DNA of 64,000 nt, taken from Acinetobacter pittii. GTDB taxonomy: Bacteria > Pseudomonadota > Gammaproteobacteria > Pseudomonadales > Moraxellaceae. The notes beneath the pieces are model-generated. The model was not told the DNA's origin. It was given only the letters and a program-made list of their open reading frames with translations, and did no database searches. A program made the position numbers and the translations under genes. The DNA lies in contig NZ_CP139249.1 of the NCBI RefSeq assembly GCF_034064985.1, forward strand, positions 1,054,001 to 1,118,000, in the 5' to 3' direction. Each line of letters begins with the position of its first letter. Position 1 is the stretch's first letter. This document shows positions 20,475 to 28,170 of this stretch, piece by piece.

Positions 20475-20804
20475 CTAATTCTTATCTGCTAACTTTTTGA
20501 AGTGCTGGCACATGCTTCTGACAACTTTAAACAACCACTTTTCTTCTCTTTGGGTTGTATGTCTTGATGTGGTAGTGAAGAGTTGAACAACATGTTCATG
20601 GCATTCTTGTCCGTACCATTGTTCCAAGAAGTACTCTTCAATAGTCTTGAAGCCACAACTTCCACGGTAAGCAGTCCAAGCACAATCCCAACAACGGATA
20701 GTGACTTGAAATGCTTGTTCGCCATACCACACAACGAATACGTCAATTGGATCTACACCGTTGTTTGCTGGAATGTGGTGTGCATGTACGCTTTTAACTT
20801 CCAT
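20475..20804 (-). CDS. Hypothetical early phage protein with Cys/His motifs, 109 aa
   Basis: Contains VHAHH near the N-terminus, RCWDCAW in the middle and QECHEHV further on, so a zinc site (CxxC...CxEH) is plausible. No family recognised. ATG at 20804 overlaps the stop of the upstream gene. A second frame here (20489-20746) is a shadow. Confidence 0.6.
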   Translation of the reverse strand: MEVKSVHAHHIPANNGVDPIDVFVVWYGEQAFQVTIRCWDCAWTAYRGSCGFKTIEEYFLEQWYGQECHEHVVQLFTTTSRHTTQREEKWLFKVVRSMCQHFKKLADKN

Positions 20805-21187
20805 CACCCACCTCTCAACTCTTCATCTGCCAATTCTTCGGCGTAGTATTTAAGCTGCTCGTTTAAGTCAGCCACTTGTGTTGATGTAAGTTGAAATAGA
20901 AGACCGATTGGTGTCTCTACATATTCGGCGCCAACCACTTCAACATGTGTGCGGTCATCTACTACGAGTTGGTCGTAAAACTGGTCTTTGCTGTCCTCTG
21001 GATTCATTAGAGAACCAACCACACGAACTTGCTTAACAACATCAGCAACAATCTTGCATTTCAAAGTTGCGCAACCGCTTTCCAGTTCAAATGAAACTGT
21101 ATTGTCTTTAACTTCAAACTCACTAGACACTTGAAGCATTGGGAAAGAAGGGCACAGTAACTCTGGTTTGTTAACTAACATATTCAT
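20804..21187 (-). CDS. Hypothetical early phage protein, 127 aa
   Basis: Soluble, mainly beta-type sequence with an acidic helical tail (QLKYYAEELADEELRGG). No family recognised. Coupled on both sides. Confidence 0.6.
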   Translation of the reverse strand: MNMLVNKPELLCPSFPMLQVSSEFEVKDNTVSFELESGCATLKCKIVADVVKQVRVVGSLMNPEDSKDQFYDQLVVDDRTHVEVVGAEYVETPIGLLFQLTSTQVADLNEQLKYYAEELADEELRGG

Positions 21188-21852
21188 GAGTTAGTACCTC
21201 TTATCTTTCTGAACTGCTCTACAACTTGCTTGATCTCATCTTCGGTGCGCCAAATACCAATAAATGTATTTCCTTTATCACCATGAACTTCGTAGGAATA
21301 ACGACGATAGCCATCTGTTTTTCCGTCATCTAAGATGTAAACGTGACAATCTTCTTTCGGCTCAAAAGGCTTCGGTAGCTCAAGTTCAACCTTGATGGTT
21401 TGGGGTTTGAGGCGAAATGAATAGCCGCCATCCTTTTCAAAGATTCCCAAAGTGGTATCTGATGTAATATCGATGAAATCACCGTTAGCCAACATAAACT
21501 GCACAGGATGACCTTCTAAATGCGCCTCCGCTGCTTCAAAGCGATTTAAATGGTCTGATGTGATGAACTTCTTAGCTTGCGCAACAAGTTCTGCCTCCGC
21601 ACCGCTAATCAAGGCTGGGTCTTTTGGTTGATTGGCTAAGGCAAGTACACGTAATTCAGATAGAGTTAGTTCTTGCCCTGACTCATCTCCAATTTGGAAA
21701 AGAAAACCAGTTGAGTAGGCAAGTATTTGACCACTGCCAACTTTGAAATAGTGTTTACCACCAGCTCTCCACTCATACCCAAGCTCAAAAAACAACTCCT
21801 GAGCCTCTTTGCTCTCAGCTTCATCTTTAACTTTGATTTTGTAGTTATCCAT
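21184..21852 (-). CDS. Hypothetical early phage protein, 222 aa
   Basis: ATG at 21852 (MDNYKIKV) is preferred over an upstream in-frame start because GAGGG precedes it at proper distance. The N-terminal 70 residues (EAQELFFELGYEWRAGGKHYF) look like a small alpha/beta domain often seen as a separate phage ORF; the rest is unrecognised. Overlaps its upstream neighbour by 8 bp. Confidence 0.6.
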   Translation of the reverse strand: MDNYKIKVKDEAESKEAQELFFELGYEWRAGGKHYFKVGSGQILAYSTGFLFQIGDESGQELTLSELRVLALANQPKDPALISGAEAELVAQAKKFITSDHLNRFEAAEAHLEGHPVQFMLANGDFIDITSDTTLGIFEKDGGYSFRLKPQTIKVELELPKPFEPKEDCHVYILDDGKTDGYRRYSYEVHGDKGNTFIGIWRTEDEIKQVVEQFRKIRGTNS

Positions 21853-22165
21853 GAGAGAGGCCCTCAACTTCACAATCTTCAATATGCAATTCACGTCTAC
21901 TAAAAAAAGTGCTGTTATCAGAAATTCCTGTCATTCCTTTTTTCCACCAAGGAACTACATGACCAAAAACATCCCAAGTACCATCCTGCCCACCGTTTAA
22001 GACAAGTTCGGCTGCATATTTATAAAGATCATCAGTGTTGGTAATGTCGTAACCACAAGCATTGATTCCTTCAATATCTTCAGCAGACAATTCTTGGAAT
22101 TCCTCTGGAAGTTCAATTTCAAATTGAGCTTCAACAGTGATTGTTACTAATTTTTTAATACCCAT
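21845..22165 (-). CDS. Hypothetical early phage protein, 106 aa
   Basis: N-terminal strand-rich segment KKLVTITVEAQFEIELPEEF, then an acidic helix. Soluble; no family recognised. TGATG overlap with the upstream gene. Confidence 0.58.
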   Translation of the reverse strand: MGIKKLVTITVEAQFEIELPEEFQELSAEDIEGINACGYDITNTDDLYKYAAELVLNGGQDGTWDVFGHVVPWWKKGMTGISDNSTFFSRRELHIEDCEVEGLSHG

Positions 22166-22386
22166 CACTTCACCCCCTCAACCTGAACACGCACATACAT
22201 GTTCTGTTTTGCTTTGAGTTCGTTGACGTGTTGTTCGTCGGCACATGAACGAAGGAAAGGGACTACGATTAATAACCCGAGAATTACTGATAGTGCTGAT
22301 CCGATTAAGTAGGCTGAGAAGCTATCAACCGTAGCCTGGATAAACTTGTACTTTCTGGTTCTATGATTCATACTTATCTCACTCAT
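22165..22386 (-). CDS. Small membrane protein, first gene of the leftward early operon
   Basis: About 73 residues, one membrane span (YLIGSALSVILGLLIVVPFL) with a basic N-terminus and a soluble C-terminal tail. Two starts are possible: ATG 22386 (preceded by GGGGC, which is paired in the leader hairpin) and ATG 22371 (preceded by GTGAG). As the first pL gene it could be a membrane-active early protein, but nothing specific is recognised. Confidence 0.6.
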   Translation of the reverse strand: MSEISMNHRTRKYKFIQATVDSFSAYLIGSALSVILGLLIVVPFLRSCADEQHVNELKAKQNMYVRVQVEGVK

Positions 22387-22391
22387 TGAGT

Positions 22392-22427
22392 AGCCCCGCA
22401 TCCGCCAAGATTGTTCGGGGCTTTTTT
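22392..22427 (+). other. Hairpin in the pL leader (terminator-shaped on the plus strand)
   Basis: AGCCCCG (22392-22398) pairs with CGGGGCT (22416-22422); a T run follows on the plus strand only. In the pL transcript it would form about 15 nt after the start point and cover the possible ribosome-binding site of the first gene. Confidence 0.55.
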
Positions 22428-22443
22428 ATTGGTTGGTGAGATA

Positions 22444-22472
22444 ATAGTAAACGTGGTGTTTACTGTAGTCAA
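22444..22472 (-). promoter_or_regulatory. pL: leftward early promoter with internal operator
   Basis: On the minus strand TTGACT (22472-22467), 17-bp spacer, TACTAT (22449-22444). The palindrome AGTAAACGTGGTGTTTACT (22446-22464) lies inside spacer and -10, so repressor binding would block it. Two weaker palindromes lie upstream: AAACAAATGTTT (22483-22494) and TGTTTCTAAACA (22510-22521), probably further operators. Confidence 0.82.
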
Positions 22473-22527
22473 GAAGAAAAGCAAACAAATGTTTATTATT
22501 TTGTTTTCTTGTTTCTAAACATAGACA

Positions 22528-22557
22528 TAAAAAAAGACCACATAAAGCGGCCTCTTT
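22528..22557 (-). terminator. Terminator of the repressor gene
   Basis: On the minus strand GAGGCCGC / GTGGTCTT stem with G-U pairs and loop TTTAT, followed by a T run, 21 bp after the repressor stop. Confidence 0.65.
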
Positions 22558-22577
22558 GAAACACTATGTTTATTTGT

Positions 22578-23297
22578 TTATGGAAGTGAGTTTTGTACGT
22601 TAAATGCGTAAGCAACTACACAGAACTCTTGTTCAAAAATATCTTCAGCTGTGAGTATTTCTTCTGGATATTCATCCTTGTTTTCGCTAACTATACGAAC
22701 ACCACCTTTTGGCATTCTGTACAGATACTTAAATTTAAATAAACCACCATGGTTAATAGCATAAATCTTACCATCAACAATATTGGTTCTACCTACATCA
22801 ACATAAACAGTTGCGCCATTGTTAATTACTGGTGACATCGAATTACCAAATGCTGTAAGTGCATATGCATTAGATGCGTCAACCCCGTATTGCCTTAAAG
22901 TCGCTTTGCTTAATCTTAATTTTCTTGTTTCATTGCCGACCATTTCAGCTAAAGACCCCGAACCGCACGATACTAAAACTTCTTTATAAAAAGGTATTTC
23001 TACTTCGTCATTATCTACTGGAGTGTCTGAATCCCACTCTACTACTTTGGTTATATTGCTTTCTTCTTTTTTTCCTTCGCCTGTAAGTATCCAGTTTGCA
23101 GCAACCCCAAACCGTGCCGCGGCCTTCAAAGCACCTGCTTTTGATACACCACGTTTCTTCCAGTTAGTAATTGTCTGTGGGAACTCATCAATAGCTTTAG
23201 CAGTCTCTTCTTGAGTCATTCCGCTTGCTTGTAAAAGTCGTTCCACCGATGGGTGGGTAGGCTTCTCTTGTTTCATCACAGTATCCAGGGTTTCCAT
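22578..23297 (-). CDS. CI-type prophage repressor, HTH plus S24 (LexA-like) autoprotease
   Basis: Maintains lysogeny by repressing pL and pR. N-terminal helix-turn-helix (MTQEETAKAIDEFPQTITNWKKRG). The C-terminal S24 domain has catalytic Ser in GNSMSPVIN and Lys in the GLFKFKYLYR segment, and a likely CG cleavage site in VLVSCGSGSLAEM, so RecA-stimulated self-cleavage during SOS is expected. ATG at 23297 (239 aa) is chosen; an upstream in-frame extension has no ribosome-binding site and would run into the operators. With GATAAT at 23310-23305 the mRNA would be almost leaderless, as for lambda cI from pRM. Confidence 0.9.
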   Translation of the reverse strand: METLDTVMKQEKPTHPSVERLLQASGMTQEETAKAIDEFPQTITNWKKRGVSKAGALKAAARFGVAANWILTGEGKKEESNITKVVEWDSDTPVDNDEVEIPFYKEVLVSCGSGSLAEMVGNETRKLRLSKATLRQYGVDASNAYALTAFGNSMSPVINNGATVYVDVGRTNIVDGKIYAINHGGLFKFKYLYRMPKGGVRIVSENKDEYPEEILTAEDIFEQEFCVVAYAFNVQNSLP

Positions 23298-23304
23298 TAA
23301 ACAC

Positions 23305-23332
23305 ATTATCCAAAAAAGTAAACACTTTGTGT
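23305..23332 (-). promoter_or_regulatory. Candidate repressor-maintenance promoter (pRM-like)
   Basis: -10 GATAAT at 23310-23305 on the minus strand. A TTAACA at about 19-bp spacing is a weak -35, so activation by bound repressor is plausible. The start point would fall at or next to the repressor ATG. Confidence 0.45.
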
Positions 23333-23344
23333 TAAACAAATGAT

Positions 23345-23391
23345 TTGACAATAGGAAACATGATGTTTACTATGTACTAAACAAATGTTTA
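23345..23391 (+). promoter_or_regulatory. pR: rightward early promoter with two operators
   Basis: TTGACA (23345-23350), 17-bp spacer, TACTAT (23368-23373). Operators: AAACATGATGTTT (23356-23368) within the spacer and TAAACAAATGTTTA (23378-23391) just after the -10. The design mirrors pL exactly. Another half-matching site, AGTAAACAC...GTGTT, lies at 23317-23334. Confidence 0.85.
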
Positions 23392-23403
23392 CTTGAGGCG
23401 ACC

Positions 23404-23592
23404 ATGTCAATTGAAGCTGACAAAGAAATTCTCTTGAAGCTTGGTGGCTCTACAAAAGTGGCAGAGCTGCTTGGCTTCAAAGATAAGCAACGTGTCCAGA
23501 ATTGGATGAAACGTGGAATACCGGCAAGGATTAAATTGCAGTACCCACACATTTTTTTAAACCCAAATATTCAAAGTCATAACGCTGCATAG
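23404..23592 (+). CDS. Cro-like HTH repressor
   Basis: 62 residues. GGSTKVAELLGFKDKQRVQNWMKRGIPARIK is a Cro/YdaS-type helix-turn-helix. First gene behind pR, divergent from the repressor, with GAGG before the ATG. Expected to lower repressor and early transcription during lytic growth. Confidence 0.85.
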   Translation: MSIEADKEILLKLGGSTKVAELLGFKDKQRVQNWMKRGIPARIKLQYPHIFLNPNIQSHNAA

Positions 23593-23600
23593 GAATCACC

Positions 23601-23957
23601 ATGAGCAAATTATCTAATGACTTAACCGCAAGAGCCAGAAACACGAGAGCGCTCGTTATGCAAGCTCTTGCATCAAAAAATAATGGCGAAATCGCCGACA
23701 AGCTTGGAGTGGATGCAAGCACCTTATCAAGAATGAAAAATGATAAGAAATCCAATGGCTTGAGTGAGATTGAGAACGCTTGTGCATTATTGGATGCACT
23801 TGGATTAAAAGTTATCCCAGAAAATTACGAGTGTTATGACCGTCAGTTTGTTGAGTCAATTTTCTTTTTAGCACGTCTTTCTATGGCGCGTGCTTCGGAC
23901 ATCAACGATTACCAACACACAGATTTATCTAAGCGTTTATCAGAGCTTGGATATTAA
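23601..23957 (+). CDS. CII-like transcriptional activator
   Basis: 118 residues. N-terminal ARARNTRALVMQALASKNN, then the helix-turn-helix GEIADKLGVDASTLSRMKND, match the phage CII family (pfam Phage_CII). In lambda, CII activates pRE, pI and paQ to favour lysogeny. Position after cro fits. The host encodes an HflD homologue in the same window, but any interaction is unknown. Between this gene and the next is a small hairpin without T run (ACCGC...GCGGT, about 23962-23989). Confidence 0.82.
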   Translation: MSKLSNDLTARARNTRALVMQALASKNNGEIADKLGVDASTLSRMKNDKKSNGLSEIENACALLDALGLKVIPENYECYDRQFVESIFFLARLSMARASDINDYQHTDLSKRLSELGY

Positions 23958-24013
23958 AAAACCGCTTCCTGCGCGAACAGGTTAGCGGTCACGTTCAATC
24001 GGAGAAGGACCAA

Positions 24014-24172
24014 ATGAACTATCAAATATTAGCAGACATTGAACTAAATCGGAAGATTAGTTTGTTTCAAAAAGCGGTTGAGGCTTATGTGCTTAATCGA
24101 ACTCTCGAAAACTCTATGACATTGGCTAAAGCGAAAGCTGATTTAGCCGCATTTGTATTGCGAGGTGTTTGA
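24014..24172 (+). CDS. Small hypothetical protein, 52 aa
   Basis: Encoded by ATG 24014 with GGAGAAGG (24001-24008) before it. Begins MNYQILADIELNRKISLFQK; two predicted helices. Its stop overlaps the start of the replication gene (TGATG), showing translational coupling. No family recognised. Confidence 0.65.
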   Translation: MNYQILADIELNRKISLFQKAVEAYVLNRTLENSMTLAKAKADLAAFVLRGV

Positions 24173-24996
24173 TGGGTGCATTGAAGCAGGCTGAAATTAT
24201 TCCAATTTCAAAAGGTAGGGACAAGATGACAGACAAGTTCGAAAAGGGCTATGTGATGTCTAGTCGTCTTTATCGTAGTGATGTGCGTCCATTTCTTAGT
24301 GATGCAGCACGTAATGTGTATGCTGAACTGGAAGACCGCATCAATGGTTTTAAAGACAAAACTACTGATTTTGTAAGTTACTCTCAATTGCAGGGCGGCA
24401 AGCTTGAAGGTTCTAAAAAACTAAGCACTACTACAGTTCGTAAAGGCCTAAAAGAATTAACCGATTTAGGCGTTGTAACTGTTGTTAGTTCTGATTCAAG
24501 AAAGGGTAATGAATACAGAATTAATGAGGTGTCATTAGTCGAGCACTTTAAAAACTGCAATACCACTTTAGAAAGTAAAGCACTGCAGAAAGTAAAGCGC
24601 GAGCACTTTACTAACGAAAGCGCCAGCACTTTAGAAACTAAAGACACAATAGAATTATATAAAAATATTTATAGAGAGGAGAGCACACAAGAAAATCCAG
24701 TTGATGAAGTTCTGAATATCTGGAAACCAGATTTACAACAATTGAATTCTTGGATGCAAAGATCTGGATTGCCAAAAGTATCTCAAGATCAGGTTGACCA
24801 ACTCCTTCTTGAAATCAATCCTCACTATGAAAACAAAATACACACTGGTGCAGTTACAAGCACTCAGATGTATTCAAACTTTGTGAAGTGGGTTAAGCGT
24901 GACTACAAGCTCGTAGAGCGTTTATTCCAACAAGCAAGTGGTATTGCACAAAACATCAATCCTTCTGAACTCAAAGCAGACATGGGGGATTGGTAA
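24172..24996 (+). CDS. Phage replication initiator, winged-helix N-domain plus DnaT-like C-domain
   Basis: 274 residues. The N-terminal part (about residues 20-120) has a winged-helix pattern with KKLSTTTVRKGLKELTDLGVVTV, typical of lambda O-like origin-binding proteins. Residues 175-255 (WKPDLQQLNSWMQRSGLP ... YSNFVKWVKRDY) match the DnaT-like ssDNA-binding domain that loads helicase. The central region (about 125-165) is coded by a repeat-rich stretch that looks like the replication origin. Followed directly by a DnaB-type helicase gene (TAATG overlap). Confidence 0.8.
   Translation: MGALKQAEIIPISKGRDKMTDKFEKGYVMSSRLYRSDVRPFLSDAARNVYAELEDRINGFKDKTTDFVSYSQLQGGKLEGSKKLSTTTVRKGLKELTDLGVVTVVSSDSRKGNEYRINEVSLVEHFKNCNTTLESKALQKVKREHFTNESASTLETKDTIELYKNIYREESTQENPVDEVLNIWKPDLQQLNSWMQRSGLPKVSQDQVDQLLLEINPHYENKIHTGAVTSTQMYSNFVKWVKRDYKLVERLFQQASGIAQNINPSELKADMGDW
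24544..24680 (+). other. Candidate phage replication origin inside the initiator gene
   Basis: CACTTTA occurs at 24544-24550, 24564-24570, 24604-24610 and 24627-24633, interleaved with inverted TAAAG copies at 24576, 24593 and 24639. An AT-rich tract follows (24648-24676). Lambda's origin likewise consists of iterons within the O gene flanked by an AT-rich segment. Confidence 0.5.
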
Positions 24997-26315
24997 TGTC
25001 GAATATTCATAACATCCCTATGGAACAAGCGGTTCTTACAGCATTGATGACTGTGGACAAATCATTTGACGTTGTAAGTAACGATCTTGATGTTGAGTGT
25101 TTCTTTCCAGAGCGCCATAAGCAAATCTTCCAGGCAATTGCTGACCTTGCGAATGAAAACAAGCCTTATGACATCGTTATGGTTGAGCAACAGCTTAAAC
25201 AGAAAAACGTAATTCATTTGATGGGTGGTTCTGAATACCTACTTCAAATGAGCAGTGAAGCGCCTTCAAGCTTTTACAACCTGGAGTCTTATGTTGCAGA
25301 ACTAAACAAGTTCAAGGCACACCGGGAAGTTGAGCATATAGGGCAAAGCATTGCAGAGATTGCAAAAGACTTAACAATCCCTGATGTCCACATTGCAGCA
25401 GAAAGCATCCTGGATGGGAAGAAAACGTCAAACGATGTCGAGAAGACTAGCTTCACATTTGAAGAGGCTTTGAATCGTGCTACAGATCGTTTAATCCAAA
25501 AGGCTGAGGCTAAAGCTAACAAGCAGTACACAGGCGTAAAGTTTAACTTAACTCACCTGGATAACCTTGTTGGATTAATTCAAAAAGGACACTTCTGCAT
25601 CGTGGGTGGTCGTCCTGGTTCGGGTAAATCAACTCTTGCTCAAATGTTAGTGATTCAAACGGCTGTGCAATACAACGAGCCTGTATTGGTTGTATCTGCG
25701 GAAATGGATGTAGAGACATTCGCAAACCGTTGTATCTCAGCTTTAACTCAAATCCCTTACGACAATATTCACAATGCTGAATTATTTGATGGGATGTTGG
25801 CTCAATTTGCAGATGCTAAAAGACGGTTCTGTACTTTGCCAATTCATACAGAAGACAAGCAAAAACCGACTATCGCAGAAATACATTCATGGGCACGTAA
25901 AGCTAAGCGCAAATACAAAAAGCTTGGCTGCATCGTAATTGATTACCTTCAATTGGTTCGTGATCCAAGCAAGAAAGACCGTTACCAGGAAGTAAGTTCA
26001 ATTAGCCGTGATTTAAAAGCATTGGCTAAAGAGTTTGATTGTCCAGTTATCGCTTTAGCACAGCTTAACCGCGAGTCTGAGAAAGGGAAGCGTCCTAAAG
26101 CATCGGATCTAAAGGAATCAGGCCAGATCGAACAGGATGCAGACCAAATCATCCTAGCGAATCCAATCATAGGTGAAGACGACCTGCCATCAGGTGTCAC
26201 TGAATTAATCGTTGCTAAAAATCGTCATGGCAAGAAAGGCGTGGTTCGAGTTATGGACCGCTTAGATATTTGCCGTTTTGTGACTATTCGAGAAGAAGAG
26301 AGAGGTGCAGCGTGA
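24996..26315 (+). CDS. Replicative DNA helicase, DnaB family
   Basis: Hexameric 5'-3' helicase. The N-terminal DnaB domain starts MSNIHNIPMEQAVLTALM. The RecA-like core has Walker A GGRPGSGKSTLAQM near residue 200, Walker B CIVIDYLQL and the C-terminal KNRHGKKGVV segment. Length 439 aa is near host DnaB. It lets the phage bypass the host helicase; the DnaT-like neighbour is its probable loader. Confidence 0.92.
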   Translation: MSNIHNIPMEQAVLTALMTVDKSFDVVSNDLDVECFFPERHKQIFQAIADLANENKPYDIVMVEQQLKQKNVIHLMGGSEYLLQMSSEAPSSFYNLESYVAELNKFKAHREVEHIGQSIAEIAKDLTIPDVHIAAESILDGKKTSNDVEKTSFTFEEALNRATDRLIQKAEAKANKQYTGVKFNLTHLDNLVGLIQKGHFCIVGGRPGSGKSTLAQMLVIQTAVQYNEPVLVVSAEMDVETFANRCISALTQIPYDNIHNAELFDGMLAQFADAKRRFCTLPIHTEDKQKPTIAEIHSWARKAKRKYKKLGCIVIDYLQLVRDPSKKDRYQEVSSISRDLKALAKEFDCPVIALAQLNRESEKGKRPKASDLKESGQIEQDADQIILANPIIGEDDLPSGVTELIVAKNRHGKKGVVRVMDRLDICRFVTIREEERGAA

Positions 26316-26836
26316 ACATCGAATTCAATCGTGTTTGGGCAATGCCTAACAAGAATACGTTTTCAATCAAAGCGATTGCTTCTCTGATCTCGAAGCATAA
26401 CCAACCTGAACTATTAAGTATTGATCCATTTGCTAACACATCTCGTCTAGCGAAAGTCACAAATGATATCGATTGGACAATGGGTACTGACTTCACACTT
26501 GATGCTTTGAGCTTCTTGAAGACTTTTGCTGATGAGTCGGTAGACCTTGTTTTGTTTGACCCACCTTATAGCCCTCGCCAAGTATCCGAGTGCTACAAGG
26601 CATTAGGTCTAACTGTATCGACACAGGATACACAATCAAAGTTTTGGGGTGATTTGAAGAAAGAGATTGCACGTATTACTAGGTTGAACGGGAAAGTTAT
26701 TTCATTTGGCTGGAATACAAACGGCATAGGGAAAACAAAAGGTTTTCAAATCATAGAGATTTTGACTGTGGCTCATGGTGGAAACCATAACGATACGATC
26801 TGCACGGTTGAAGTTAAGAAGGAAGGTGCAGCGTGA
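26312..26836 (+). CDS. Phage DNA adenine methyltransferase-like protein
   Basis: GTG at 26312 overlaps the helicase stop (GTGA), giving 174 residues. Catalytic motif IV DPPY is present in VLFDPPYSPRQ, and LLSIDPFANTSRLA may be the AdoMet-binding region. Short for a methyltransferase, with no visible target-recognition domain and no restriction partner. Probably protects phage DNA from host restriction or has a regulatory role. Confidence 0.72.
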   Translation: MNIEFNRVWAMPNKNTFSIKAIASLISKHNQPELLSIDPFANTSRLAKVTNDIDWTMGTDFTLDALSFLKTFADESVDLVLFDPPYSPRQVSECYKALGLTVSTQDTQSKFWGDLKKEIARITRLNGKVISFGWNTNGIGKTKGFQIIEILTVAHGGNHNDTICTVEVKKEGAA

Positions 26837-27075
26837 AACAACACAGCACAGTAGAACAATTCGAAAAAATGGCTTTGGTTTTAAAGAACTCAATTGAAAA
26901 ACGTGGCAAGACGTCTATCGCGGATATTCAAGAATGGATCGGCTGTAATTATTCAAAATCAAAACGCTTCGCCTTCCAGTTAAAAGAAGCCGGTTACTTG
27001 CAATCTGATAATGCTCGACCAATGGGACTCAAACCTACAGACAAAGCAAAACAACTATTTTGGGTGGCGATATGA
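26833..27075 (+). CDS. Small winged-helix-like phage protein, 80 aa
   Basis: GTG start overlapping the previous stop. SIADIQEWIGCNYSKSKRFAFQLKEAGYLQ is a plausible helix-turn-helix and wing. The upstream junction AGGTGCAGCGTGAA repeats that in front of the methyltransferase gene. No named family. Confidence 0.6.
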   Translation: MKQHSTVEQFEKMALVLKNSIEKRGKTSIADIQEWIGCNYSKSKRFAFQLKEAGYLQSDNARPMGLKPTDKAKQLFWVAI

Positions 27076-27452
27076 TCGAATCAATGACTCCAAGTATGTA
27101 CATCAAGCAAGACTTTAGCGCAGAGATTGCTGCATGGGTTGCTCAAGGTAATCAAATTACTGTGCTAGGTCGTGGTGAGAGTACGCATAACAAAGCATTC
27201 AACAATGCGACTAAGAAGACTGCGCAGGATGTCATGAGACGTATGATGTCTAACTCAGTAGCTCAGACGATGAAAGCTAAAGACCCGTATTTCCAAGTAC
27301 GTATGAAAGCAAAACAAGAAGGCCAACTCTATTTTGATGGGAAGGCGTGTATTAAGTGCAAATCAACTAAGCGCTATGTTTCTTCGAACAAGTGCGTTCC
27401 ATGTATGAATGAGTCTAACCGTCGTTACAAGGAGCGTATGGCATGCGTGTAA
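27072..27452 (+). CDS. Phage protein with C-terminal zinc ribbon, 126 aa
   Basis: ATG at 27072 overlaps the previous stop (ATGA). The C-terminal CIKCKSTKRYVSSNKCVPC is a CxxC-x13-CxxC zinc ribbon followed by a basic tail, pointing to nucleic-acid binding. The N-terminus is unrecognised. Confidence 0.65.
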   Translation: MIESMTPSMYIKQDFSAEIAAWVAQGNQITVLGRGESTHNKAFNNATKKTAQDVMRRMMSNSVAQTMKAKDPYFQVRMKAKQEGQLYFDGKACIKCKSTKRYVSSNKCVPCMNESNRRYKERMACV

Positions 27453-27652
27453 ATAACCAGAATGAACCAGTCTTATTCGGCGCAATGACCTTTTCACAGA
27501 TCATGCAACTTAGATCGGCTTACGAATTAGGAGTGCGAGACGAAGAAACCCGCTTAGCTCATTCCTTATACAAGAGACTGCAAAGACGCGGCTGGTTGAA
27601 GCGTTTGAAGGAACGTCAAGCCATTACTAAACGTTACAAGGAGGCGGTATGA
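27443..27652 (+). CDS. Hypothetical basic phage protein, 69 aa
   Basis: Helical, Arg/Lys-rich second half (LYKRLQRRGWLKRLKERQAITKRY). Overlaps the preceding gene by 10 bp and the following one by 4 bp. No family recognised. Confidence 0.58.
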   Translation: MRVNNQNEPVLFGAMTFSQIMQLRSAYELGVRDEETRLAHSLYKRLQRRGWLKRLKERQAITKRYKEAV

Positions 27653-27957
27653 AACCAGAACAGTTTATTCGTGAGTTTGGGCCTAACACTTTTAGGATAT
27701 CAATGTCATTTGTCAACACTGCTAAGTATCTGGTGGTTCATGAAGGTGAAATTGATTTTACAGATGAAATCAAGCCTCATCATGGCGATCGTGTATTTGA
27801 GCGTGATGTGGTCAATCGCCTCATAGAGTCTTTGGATTTGGTCAAGAAGCTTGGTGGCTTACAAGGTGCAAAAGCATATGTTCCAGATGGTTACAAATCA
27901 GATCGTTTGAAGCAAGCCATCCGCGACCACGAATCAATATACGGAGGTGGCGAATGA
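27649..27957 (+). CDS. Hypothetical phage protein, 102 aa
   Basis: Soluble; no family recognised. Overlaps adjacent genes by 4 bp on each side. Confidence 0.55.
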   Translation: MKPEQFIREFGPNTFRISMSFVNTAKYLVVHEGEIDFTDEIKPHHGDRVFERDVVNRLIESLDLVKKLGGLQGAKAYVPDGYKSDRLKQAIRDHESIYGGGE

Positions 27958-28160
27958 AAAAATATATAAGAAAACAACTTAAGTCATTTAAGCACCAGTG
28001 GAGAGAATACCCAGAAAGAAGATTAAAACTGATCTGGATGGCTTTTCTAATTTGGTTTTTGTTTGCGCCAGTAATGTACATCCTTATGTTCTTTGTTGGC
28101 TTGCTTACTCTCAATAATCCGCATCGCTTTGCTGTCGATGCGCTTAATGAAATGTCTTAA
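27954..28160 (+). CDS. Small phage membrane protein, 68 aa
   Basis: Very basic N-terminus, then one membrane span (LIWMAFLIWFLFAPVMYILMFFVGLLTL). No family recognised. Confidence 0.58.
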   Translation: MKKYIRKQLKSFKHQWREYPERRLKLIWMAFLIWFLFAPVMYILMFFVGLLTLNNPHRFAVDALNEMS

Positions 28161-28170
28161 GGAGCCAGCC

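Noticed and set aside
22392..22427. Terminator for a rightward transcript
   Set aside because: Terminator-shaped on the plus strand, but no plus-strand gene lies upstream; a pL leader hairpin is the more sensible reading.
26312..26836. Restriction-modification system around the methyltransferase
   Set aside because: No endonuclease or specificity gene adjoins it; the neighbours are a helicase and a small HTH-like protein.
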